This document shows positions 8,842 to 16,245 of a stretch of DNA of 64,000 nucleotides, piece after piece; the stretch's first letter is position 1; every line of letters begins with the position of its first letter. The notes under the pieces were generated by a model, which was not told the DNA's origin, searched no databases, and saw nothing but the letters and a program-made list of their open reading frames with translations. The position numbers and the translations under genes were made by a program. Source of the DNA: VXNE01 sp965217825 (GTDB lineage: Bacteria; Pseudomonadota; Gammaproteobacteria; Pseudomonadales; Azotimanducaceae); the NCBI GenBank assembly GCA_965217825.1, contig OZ244571.1:2108001-2172000 (forward strand), given 5' to 3'.

Positions 8842-9351
8842 CAGGAGCGCGTTCCGCGTTCGAGGTTCAATCCCAGCAGCCCGGCAACTTTTCCCTGCAC
8901 GTCCAGGATCGTGTGCGCGGTGTGCAACTCGTGCTCCAGACGAGCCACTTGCGCCTCGAGCGCGCGCACCTTCGCATCCAGCGGATTGCGTTCGGCCGGT
9001 TTCGCGCCGCGCTTCTTCGCGGCCAACTCCCGCAGCGAGCCCTTGCGCCGGGCCTTGCGCCAAGCCGTCAGATGGGAGCTGTACAACCCCTCGCGGCGAA
9101 GCAGCCGACCCACCTCGCCGCGCTGTGTGCAGCGATCCGCCTCCTCAAGGATCCGCAGCCGATACTGCGCCGTGAACTGGCGCCGCTTCGGCTTCGCCAC
9201 GACCTCCGGGTCCGGGGTCGGTCTTGCGCGTCCGGCCCTGGGGGCCTCGTCGCTACGCTCCTCGACCCCCAGGGCCGGAAGGGAAACCTCATTCAATGTC
9301 ATCGAGTCTCTCTCTGCAGTCATCGGTCTTCATCTCCACCGCCCTACAGTA
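7841..9351 (-). mobile_element. IS3-family insertion sequence
   Basis: Two overlapping minus-strand genes (orfA then orfB) are bounded by TACTG at 7841-7845 and its inverted copy CAGTA at 9347-9351. The trinucleotide ATT lies immediately outside both ends (7838-7840 and 9352-9354), which would fit the usual 3-bp IS3 target duplication. The match is short, so the exact ends are provisional. As is common in IS3 elements, the orfB stop codon overlaps the end of the element. Both ORFs look intact. Confidence 0.75.
8841..9323 (-). CDS. IS3-family transposase OrfA (HTH protein)
   Basis: 160 aa with an N-terminal extension, a helix-turn-helix (RRQFTAQYRLRILEEADRC, then LLRREGLYSSHLTAWRKARR) and a leucine-zipper-like tail (VRALEAQVARLEHELHTA). 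This is the usual OrfA layout for DNA-end recognition and multimerisation. The end overlaps the orfB start by one base. A start closer to the HTH is possible; the chosen ATG is the longest one inside the inferred element. Confidence 0.85.
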   Translation of the reverse strand: MTAERDSMTLNEVSLPALGVEERSDEAPRAGRARPTPDPEVVAKPKRRQFTAQYRLRILEEADRCTQRGEVGRLLRREGLYSSHLTAWRKARRKGSLRELAAKKRGAKPAERNPLDAKVRALEAQVARLEHELHTAHTILDVQGKVAGLLGLNLERGTRS

Positions 9352-9393
9352 ATTCCAAAGGTTGCTGCTGTCTCAGGCATGTTGGCAGAAAGG

Positions 9394-9883
9394 GAGGGAC
9401 ACCCACTCATGTTGCCTTGGCTTGGGCACTTCCTGGACGGCTACTTCGTCGACGAGACGTAGGTCGCGGAAGTTGAGATTTGGATTTGGGTGGTTGAGAG
9501 GAGTTTCGGGGCGCGGGAACTGGCTCTTTGGGGATGGCAGAGACTGGGGTTGTAGCGAGACAAATCCGGGACCGAGACAAATCCGGGACAGCCATCTTGT
9601 CGCGTATTTTGGGGTGCGCTTTGGACACCCACTGGATGGAGGGAACGCTTGGACACCCACCCTGGACATGCTCGAATGGAGGGAACGCTTGGACACCCAC
9701 CCTGGACATGCTCGAAGGAGACATGACGAGGGACACCCACTCGTGTTGCCTTGGCTTGGGCAGTTCCGGACGGCTGGTTCGTCGACGAGAATTAGATCCC
9801 GGAAGGATTGTGATTTGGATTCAAATGGTTATAAGGAGTTTCGGGACGCGGGAACTGCCGCTTTGGGATGGCTGAGACTGGGC
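9394..9883 (+). repeat. Imperfect ~155-bp direct repeat with embedded GGACACCCAC units
   Basis: The 705-bp gap between the IS3 element and the Y1 transposase holds no convincing gene. It contains two imperfect copies (9394-9550 and 9728-9883) of a block that starts GAGGGACACCCACTC, continues through TGTTGCCTTGGCTTGGGCA and ends near GAGACTGGG. Between them a ~50-bp unit (ATGGAGGGAACGCTTGG plus GACACCCACCCTGGACATG) is tandemly duplicated at 9637-9720. Decamer orientation is plus throughout. Confidence 0.85.
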
Positions 9884-10056
9884 TTGGAGCAGAAAGCCCG
9901 CTACGGATGTTCGTTCGTTGTCAGCCGGCGGGCGTCAGCGGGCGGGCGCTCGCGGCTCAGGGGATTTTTGGATGGCGGCGGGCGAACGGGAAAACGCGCG
10001 CACCGAGGTGGCGGCGCGCGGGGTCCGTGGTCGCTCCGATCCGGCTGCGGCAGGGC

Positions 10057-10965
10057 TCAAGCGATAGCGGCGAGCCACGCCGGGGTCTCGCCTCGGCGTC
10101 GGCCCCGACGACGTTGCGCGGCGAACGCCATCAGCCAAGTGTCCCGATCACGCCAGGACAGCGGCGGATCGGTCCCCGCGTGCTCACTACTGCAGCGTGC
10201 CGCCGTCCACTTCGCCTGCGCCAGATACGCCTCCAGGGTCGTCGCTAACGCTGGCTCGCCGGCGGTCAGCACGCGCCCGGAGTCGGGCTCGAGGCGTAGG
10301 GGCCGCAGCGGCTCGCGCAGCCGCTCCGGTGACGCCGCCGCCTCCTCCAGCCGGCGCCGCAGCGACGTCTGCTGCGGCGCGTCGAGCCCCGCTACCATGC
10401 CTGCTCGCAACGGATTCAGGTCGTTGTACACCATGCACGCGTGCACTGCCTGCTCGTCCGCCAATGGCCTCGATTCGAAGCGCCCCTCCCAGAAGCGTCC
10501 TGTGCGGTCCTCCTCCTTGTTCGCGCGGCGTGCGATGTGCTCGTTCAGGCACCTCATGTACCAGGACACGTCGCCCAGCCGCTGCCGGAGTTCGACCAGC
10601 CGGGCCGGATCCGCCAGCAGCGCCGCCTCATGGGCGGCGCGCTCCCCTTGGTCAGTTGCGCGCGGGCCGTACACGCGCAGCCAGCGCCGCGCGACCTCGG
10701 CATCGGACCATTCGAGGGCACGGGCGGGGCAGTAGTTGACGACAATGTGGTAGTGGTTCGACATGACGGCGTAGGCGTAGACATCGATGGGGAAGACATC
10801 GGTCAGGAGGAGCAGCCGGCGTTCGATCCAACCACGTCGGTGGTCGAAGTTCTCGCCCGTGTTGGGATCTTCGCCACAGAGCCAGGCTTGGCGTACGCAG
10901 CGATCAAAAAGGTGGTAGAAGCCGCCGTTCTCACGGTCGACCAGTTCGCTTCTGGGTCGCGTCAT
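10057..10965 (-). CDS. Y1/HUH transposase of the REP-associated (RAYT) / IS200-like type
   Basis: 302 aa from ATG 10965 (MTRPRSELVDRENGGFYHLF). The Y1_Tnp features are visible: an N-terminal strand (GGFYHLFDRC), the HUH motif in AVMSNHYHIVVNY, and the helix with candidate catalytic Tyr in VYNDLNPLRAGMV. FWEGRFESRPL is a conserved RAYT-like segment. These single-strand transposases act on short hairpin or repeat sequences. It is a solitary gene in a repeat-rich gap, with GGACA(C/G)CCA units in opposite orientation on its two sides. That makes it a candidate for the enzyme that spread those repeats (inference). The upstream frame to 11073 lacks homology and is not included. Confidence 0.85.
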   Translation of the reverse strand: MTRPRSELVDRENGGFYHLFDRCVRQAWLCGEDPNTGENFDHRRGWIERRLLLLTDVFPIDVYAYAVMSNHYHIVVNYCPARALEWSDAEVARRWLRVYGPRATDQGERAAHEAALLADPARLVELRQRLGDVSWYMRCLNEHIARRANKEEDRTGRFWEGRFESRPLADEQAVHACMVYNDLNPLRAGMVAGLDAPQQTSLRRRLEEAAASPERLREPLRPLRLEPDSGRVLTAGEPALATTLEAYLAQAKWTAARCSSEHAGTDPPLSWRDRDTWLMAFAAQRRRGRRRGETPAWLAAIA

Positions 10966-11164
10966 GGGGGCATTGTGAGCCGCTTCCGACAGTACGGATA
11001 GCGGCGCGCGCCGCCACGTAGCGCGCCGATTGCACCGCCCCTCCGCCCGACAAAGCCCCGTCGCGAGGGCCAAACTGGATCGCCCCTCGGTGTAGCCTTA
11101 GTCTCGCGAGGGCGCGAGTCTCCGGCGCGACCTATCCTGGATCAGCGCTCAATACCCCACCGAC

Positions 11165-11395
11165 GTCCATGGCTGTCCAAAGGAGATGGGTGTCCCGATT
11201 TTCCTCGGACGATGAGTGTCCCGACCTTTCTCGCTGGGTGTCCGAAAGATGGGTGCCGAACACTTTCCCAGTCCAACAGCCCCATGATGGCTGTCCCGAC
11301 CCACAGTCCCGACCCGCAGTCCCGACTCGCAGTCCCGACCCGCAGGTCTGACCGGCACGAGATGGCTGTCCTGAAACGGCGTCCTGAGACGGCGG
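11165..11395 (-). repeat. Inverted-orientation TGGGTGTCC / TGGCTGTCC cluster
   Basis: The 493-bp gap between the Y1 transposase and aacS has the short repeat on the minus strand: AGATGGGTGTCCCGA, GATGAGTGTCCCGAC, GCTGGGTGTCCGAA, GATGGCTGTCCCGAC and GATGGCTGTCCTGA. It also has a run of five CCCGAC(C/T)C(G/A)CAGT-like units at 11298-11345. Clusters on the other side of the transposase are in plus orientation. No gene is seen. Confidence 0.85.
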
Positions 11396-11458
11396 TAAGA
11401 ACTGAAATACGGAATTGGAAGGGCGGGCGAGTAGAGGACGACAAATGTGGCCGTCGAC

Positions 11459-13360
11459 CTAACTCCGTTGTCGGCCCAACGACGGAATTTCCCTGAATTG
11501 ATCCAACGCTTCGGGGTTGGCGAGCACTGCCGCGTTACTAGGTTCTAGTCCGTGGATAACGTCGCGGACGGCAAGCTCTGCGATCTTTCCGCTCATTGTG
11601 CGGGGCACGTCATTGACCTGCAGGAGCAAGGCTGGCACGTGTCTGGGAGATGCGTTCTTGCGAATACGATCCTTGATTTCGGCACGTAGGGACGTGTCCA
11701 GAGTCAGTCCTTCGCGCAGCACAACGAAAAGGATGATGCGCACATCGTCACGCCATGACTGCGCTACGCACAGCGATTCGATGACGGCGTCTATGGCTTC
11801 AACTTGGCGGTAGATCTCCGCCGTGCCAATGCGAACGCCGCCCGGATTTAGCACCGCGTCGCTACGCCCGTGAATGATCATGCCGCCGTGGACGGTAAAC
11901 TCGGCGAAGTCGCCGTGCGCCCAGACATTGTCGAACTTCTCGAAATAGGCGGCGCGGAACTTCTCTCCATCGGGATCGTTCCAGAACCCCGTGGGTCGGG
12001 ACGGGAACGACTTGGTACAGACGAGCTCGCCTTTTTCTCCTGGAGGCAGCGGTTTGCCGTCCTCGTCGAACACGTCCATAGCCATTCCAAGCCCTTTGCA
12101 TTGCAACTCGCCTGGGTAGACCGGCAGAAGCGGGTTGCCAAGCGCAAAGCAAGAGACGATGTCAGTGCCGCCGGAAATGGACGCTAGGGCCACATCCTCC
12201 TTGAAGTCTCGATAAACGTAGTGGAATGACTCCGGGGCGAGGGGCGAGCCGGTAGAAAGAATCGAACGCAGTTTGGGCAGGCGATGGCTCGCACGGGGCT
12301 TGACGCCGAACTTTTGTAGTGCGGAAAGATACTTGGCGCTGACACCGAATATCGTAATCCCTTCCGCATCAATGAGATTGATCAGTTCGCTTCGACGAGG
12401 GTGGAACGGCGAGCCGTCGTACAGCACTATCGCGCAGCCGCTGGCCAGACCCGATACGAGCCAGTTCCACATCATCCAGCCGCAGGTAGTGAAGTAGAAC
12501 AAGGTGTCGCTGCGGTTCAGATCCGTGTGCAGGCGATGCTCCTTCAAATGTTGCAGCAGCGTTCCTCCAACTCCGTGCACTATGCATTTGGGGTTGCCGG
12601 TAGTGCCAGACGAATAGAGCACGTATAGCGGATCGTCAAAGCCGCGTGGCTGGAAAGACATTGTCTCTTCCCGGCGCTCTGTTGCGATCCGTTCAATGTC
12701 TCGAGACCACAACAGTGCTTCAACCGAGTCGATCCGTTGCCGGACCTCCTCGGCTTTGCCGGACACGTCGAACTTTTTGCCTCCATACTGGTACTCGTCG
12801 CAAGCGATCAGCAGCTTTGGTCGGGTCTGGCCGAACCGGTCCAGTGCGCCCTCGACGCCGAAATCTGGCGAGCATGAGGTCCAGACTGCTCCAAGGCTTG
12901 CAGCCGCAAGCGTGCAAATCACGGCTTCAGGCACGTTCGGTAGCCAACCGGCGATGCGGTCTCCGGGCACAACGCCCCGCTCGCGGAACTCCGCCGCGAC
13001 CCGCGCGACGGAGCGATACAGGTGTGCGTAAGTGAGCGTCCGGCGTTCGCCACTCTCGAGCACTCCCATGATCGCGGTTCGGTCGTCGTTCCAGCGCAGC
13101 AGGTTTTCCGCATAGTTGAGTTTGGCGCCCCGGAACCAGCGGGAGCGCAGAAAGTCGTCGCCGTTTTCCAGCGCTCGTGGGGCCTCGGCTGCGGCGATGA
13201 CGTCGCAAAAGTCCCACAGCGCGCGCCAAAACGCGTCTCGGTCGTTTACGGACCATGCATGCAACGCGTCATAGTCATCGAATCCGTGGCGTCGCATGAA
13301 CTCCGCCAGATTTGACCTTTCTGCCGATTCGGCAGTTGGCGTCATCAATGGATAGTTCAT
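11459..13360 (-). CDS. Acetoacetyl-CoA synthetase (acetoacetate--CoA ligase)
   Basis: 633 aa ANL-superfamily enzyme. The adenylate-binding P-loop is YSSGTTGNPKCIVHG, and the N-terminal acetoacetate-ligase signature is RWFRGAKLNYAENLL. TTCGWMMWNWLVSGLASG and the C-terminal hinge/lysine region (VPRTMSGKIAE) are also present. Length fits the AacS family (about 650). It activates acetoacetate to acetoacetyl-CoA with ATP in the cytosol, linking ketone-body or polyhydroxybutyrate-derived carbon to central metabolism. It is a single gene with repeat-filled DNA on both sides; no linked thiolase or PHB gene is present. Confidence 0.93.
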   Translation of the reverse strand: MNYPLMTPTAESAERSNLAEFMRRHGFDDYDALHAWSVNDRDAFWRALWDFCDVIAAAEAPRALENGDDFLRSRWFRGAKLNYAENLLRWNDDRTAIMGVLESGERRTLTYAHLYRSVARVAAEFRERGVVPGDRIAGWLPNVPEAVICTLAAASLGAVWTSCSPDFGVEGALDRFGQTRPKLLIACDEYQYGGKKFDVSGKAEEVRQRIDSVEALLWSRDIERIATERREETMSFQPRGFDDPLYVLYSSGTTGNPKCIVHGVGGTLLQHLKEHRLHTDLNRSDTLFYFTTCGWMMWNWLVSGLASGCAIVLYDGSPFHPRRSELINLIDAEGITIFGVSAKYLSALQKFGVKPRASHRLPKLRSILSTGSPLAPESFHYVYRDFKEDVALASISGGTDIVSCFALGNPLLPVYPGELQCKGLGMAMDVFDEDGKPLPPGEKGELVCTKSFPSRPTGFWNDPDGEKFRAAYFEKFDNVWAHGDFAEFTVHGGMIIHGRSDAVLNPGGVRIGTAEIYRQVEAIDAVIESLCVAQSWRDDVRIILFVVLREGLTLDTSLRAEIKDRIRKNASPRHVPALLLQVNDVPRTMSGKIAELAVRDVIHGLEPSNAAVLANPEALDQFREIPSLGRQRS

Positions 13361-13514
13361 CTCATTGCGTAGTACTGGCCGGGACGCCGCGAAGTCGCCG
13401 GCGATACTCCGGCAGTCGCCGACGGGGCGAGCAAAGATTTCGTCATTGGGACGGATTCCATGTCATTCGCGGATTCTTCGCCAAAGGTCGGGACGTTGCA
13501 AGAAAGAACAGTAG

Positions 13515-13698
13515 CGAGGACAGCCGGTAGCGAGGCTGGGACAGCCATGTCGACGCTGGGACAGCCATCGGGGCATCGCGCTGGAGGCATCGCGCTGGGA
13601 CAGCCATGTCGGCGACTCGTGTGGACAGCCATCGGGCAATCGGCAAGGGCACGCGTGGACAGCCATCGGGCCATCCGCGTGGACAGCCATCGGGCCAT
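13515..13698 (+). repeat. GGACAGCCATC repeat cluster upstream of aacS
   Basis: The 470-bp gap between divergent aacS and the hydrolase gene contains about eight plus-orientation units, such as TGGGACAGCCATGTCG, GTGGACAGCCATCGGGC and GTGGACAGCCATCGGGCC. This is the CAG flavour of the repeat seen in der, spaced irregularly at about 20-35 bp. The rest of the gap shows no gene; the promoter of the downstream gene should lie in 13700-13830. Confidence 0.85.
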
Positions 13699-13830
13699 CG
13701 CCAAGCGGCGTCGCCGCGTCTGGTTGCGTGCGTTGCGGAGTCTTCCGCGCGGACGACCACCCGGCGTGGGTCAGCGTACGGACGTACGGATGGAGGTTCG
13801 TGCGGACGATGCGCCCGCTATAATCGTCGG

Positions 13831-14760
13831 ATGATCGAAAGCGGCCCGACATCGCACGTCTACTTTTCCCAGCGCCTCCGGCTGCACTACGTCGACTGGG
13901 GCAATGAGGACGCGCCGCCCATGTTGCTCGTGCACGGTGGTCGCGACCATTGCCGGAATTGGGATTGGGTCGCTCGGGACTTGAGCCGTGACTATCACGT
14001 CATCGCACCCGACCTGCGCGGCCACGGCGACTCCCAGTGGATGATCGGCGGCAGTTACAACACCGTGGACTATGTCTACGACATCGCGCAGCTTCTGCAT
14101 CAGAAGAAGATGACGCCGGCGACGATCATCGCTCACTCGCTCGGTGCGTCCGTGTCCCTGGCGTACACCGGGTTGTATCCGGATACGGTCAAGACGCTCG
14201 TCGCCATCGAGGGAATGGGTTTGCCGCGGGTCGTCGCGAGGGGCGACGACAGCACCGCGACGGGACGCCTGCTGGACGACTGGGTGCGCAATACGCGCAG
14301 GATCTCCGGCCGACTGCCGCGCCGGTACCCGTCCCTGGAAGAGGCGTTCCATCGCATGCAAGCGGAGAACCCCCACTTGTCGGAGGCGCAGGCGCGCCAC
14401 CTCACGATCCATGGTAGCAACCAGAACGAGGACGGGACCTATAGCTGGAAGTTCGACAACTACGTGCGGTCGACGCCGCCGGTGGGGCTGACGACGGATC
14501 AGACCCACCACTTGTACGAGCGCATCGCCTGTCCAACCCTGCTGGTCTACGGCTCCGAGTCATGGGTCCTCAATCCGGCGAAGGACGAACGCGCGAGTTA
14601 CTTGTCGAAGATGCGCGTGGCGGTGATCGAGGATGCGGGCCACTGGGTCCACCATGACCAGTTGACGACGTTCCTGTCCATCGTCAGGGAGTTTCTCGGC
14701 CAGCCCCCATCAAACGACAACGCGAGGACACCCACCTCCCAAGAGAGCAGCCTTGATTGA
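13831..14760 (+). CDS. Alpha/beta hydrolase
   Basis: 309 aa alpha/beta-hydrolase-fold enzyme. The oxyanion strand is MLLVHGGRDHCRNWDW; the nucleophile elbow is IIAHSLGASVSL (Ser in HSLGAS); an acid in the LVYGSESWVLNP region and the catalytic His in EDAGHWVHHDQ complete the triad. The fold resembles epoxide hydrolases and esterases, but the substrate cannot be read. ATG 13831 is chosen because homology starts there. The C-terminal tail (NARTPTSQES) comes from one GAGGACACCCACC repeat unit. It overlaps the next gene by 8 bases. Confidence 0.85.
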   Translation: MIESGPTSHVYFSQRLRLHYVDWGNEDAPPMLLVHGGRDHCRNWDWVARDLSRDYHVIAPDLRGHGDSQWMIGGSYNTVDYVYDIAQLLHQKKMTPATIIAHSLGASVSLAYTGLYPDTVKTLVAIEGMGLPRVVARGDDSTATGRLLDDWVRNTRRISGRLPRRYPSLEEAFHRMQAENPHLSEAQARHLTIHGSNQNEDGTYSWKFDNYVRSTPPVGLTTDQTHHLYERIACPTLLVYGSESWVLNPAKDERASYLSKMRVAVIEDAGHWVHHDQLTTFLSIVREFLGQPPSNDNARTPTSQESSLD

Positions 14761-15880
14761 GGGCCGAACGGCGACCAGGATCGACATCGCCCGCGGGCTC
14801 CACGATCGGCCGCATCGGGGCGTCATCTATGTGACGGGCGGCGGCTCGCTCGTGCTGTCCGACCTCCTGCAGGTGCCCGGGGCTTCGGCCACGCTGGTCG
14901 AAGCGGGCATTCCGTATGCACAAGCGTCGCTCGCGGCGCTCTTGGGTGCGCCGCCGGAGCAGGCTTGCAGCGCCGGGACGGCGCGGGACCTCGCGATGTG
15001 CGCATTCCTGCGCGCGAAGCAACTTGCCCCCGGGGCGGAGACGTTCGGCTTCGCGATCACCGCGAGCCTCAGTTCGACGCGCCCAAAGAGAGGCGAACAT
15101 CGGGCGTATTGCGCCCTGCAGACATCCGCGCGGACTCACACCACCTCGCTTCGCCTGGCCAAGGGCGCGCGCAGCCGCGAAGGGGAGGAGCGTCTCCTGG
15201 GCGATGTCGCGCTAGTGGCCCTGGCGGATGCCCTTGGCATCGGCCATCCCGGCCTGGAACTGACAGATGGAGACACGCTGCAGGCGCAGGTGGCCGAGGG
15301 CGACCCGGAAACGCAAGCACTCTTGTCCGGCGCGCGCCCGGCCGTCGGTGTCGGCGCGCCGAAAGCGATTCTACCGGGAGCCTTCAATCCGTTGCACGAA
15401 GGCCACCGGCGGATGGCGGCCGCCGCGGCCACACGGTTGGGCGAACCTGTCGCGTATGAAATCTGCATACGCAACGTCGACAAGCCGCCGCTCAATTTCC
15501 ACGACATGCAAGCGCGCAGGGAACAGTTCAGCGAGTCGGAGGAGGTCTGGTTGACGAATGCGTCCACCTTCCTTGCGAAGGCGCGCGTCTTCGGCGGGGT
15601 CACGTTCGTCGTCGGCGCGGACACCATGTGCCGGATCGCCGATGCGAAGTACTACGAAAACGGCGATGTGGAGGCGGCGGTCGACGAACTCGCGGAGATC
15701 GGATGCCGCTTCCTCGTGTTCGGCCGCGTTCTCGGCCGCGCCGAAGGCGACCGCTTCGTCACACTGGAGGACCTCAAGCTGCCAGACAGACTGCGCGCCT
15801 TGTCAGAGGGCTTCAGCGAAGCGGAGTTCCGCAGCGACGTTTCATCGACAGCGCTGCGCGCGCGCCGGCCAAGACCCTAG
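14753..15880 (+). CDS. CinA-C-like domain fused to a NadD-like nucleotidyltransferase
   Basis: 375 aa, TTG start overlapping the hydrolase stop. The N-terminal half (about 1-185; VTGGGSLVLSDLLQVPGAS, then ETFGFAITASLSSTRPKRG) resembles the CinA C-terminal nicotinamide-nucleotide amidase domain. The C-terminal half (from about 200) begins with AILPGAFNPLHEGHRRMA, carrying the HxGH nucleotidylyltransferase motif, and contains FVVGADTMCRIADAKYY. Together these suggest an enzyme in NMN/nicotinate mononucleotide salvage that combines deamidation with adenylylation. The catalytic Ser/Lys of the CinA half has not been verified. Function is inferred from the two folds. Confidence 0.7.
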   Translation: MIEGRTATRIDIARGLHDRPHRGVIYVTGGGSLVLSDLLQVPGASATLVEAGIPYAQASLAALLGAPPEQACSAGTARDLAMCAFLRAKQLAPGAETFGFAITASLSSTRPKRGEHRAYCALQTSARTHTTSLRLAKGARSREGEERLLGDVALVALADALGIGHPGLELTDGDTLQAQVAEGDPETQALLSGARPAVGVGAPKAILPGAFNPLHEGHRRMAAAAATRLGEPVAYEICIRNVDKPPLNFHDMQARREQFSESEEVWLTNASTFLAKARVFGGVTFVVGADTMCRIADAKYYENGDVEAAVDELAEIGCRFLVFGRVLGRAEGDRFVTLEDLKLPDRLRALSEGFSEAEFRSDVSSTALRARRPRP

Positions 15881-15917
15881 CGACACCACATTCGCGAATG
15901 ATGCGATGTCACACACA

Positions 15918-16071
15918 GTGCCCCACAGCCGACGCCTTCGGCTTCGGTTTCTCTCTTGCGGGGGGTTTCCTCACGTGCTCCCGGCTGAGGGCTCCGGCCC
16001 GGCCCCGCTCGTCTCCCATGGAACCACCGTCCCCGGTCGCTGGCGCTCCCGGCAGGCGTTTTTTCCATGGG
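15918..16071 (-). repeat. Dispersed ~110-155-bp repeat element, copy 1
   Basis: Read on the minus strand it runs CCATGGAA...GGGAGCGCCAGCGACCGGGG...CCATGGGAGACGAGCG...GAAGCCGAAGGCGTCGGCTG, ending in GTGGGGCAC. The same series occurs on the plus strand at 36361-36469 and, truncated, at 35465-35519. It fills most of the 365-bp gap upstream of gspE. The paired CCATGG sites and the GCCGA(A)GGCGTCGGC stretch give hairpin potential. It carries no gene, so it resembles a MITE-like element. Confidence 0.75.
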
Positions 16072-16245
16072 AGTCTGGTACCTTTGCCCGTCAAGGCGAT
16101 TTCGCGCGCGCGGTCGCCCGGAGGTCGCGCGGTAACGGGTATTGGTCCGCGCGACATCGAGGAATCCAGGTCCGACCAGGTCAATGCGTATGCCCAAAGA
16201 GAACAAGTGTCCCCTGTTGTCCACGGCGGAAGTGACCTATTAGCC

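Noticed and set aside
11298..11345. Iterons of a replication origin (CCCGAC-CGCAGT units)
   Set aside because: There are only a few short units, no AT-rich region and no rep gene; they are more simply part of the repeat cluster.
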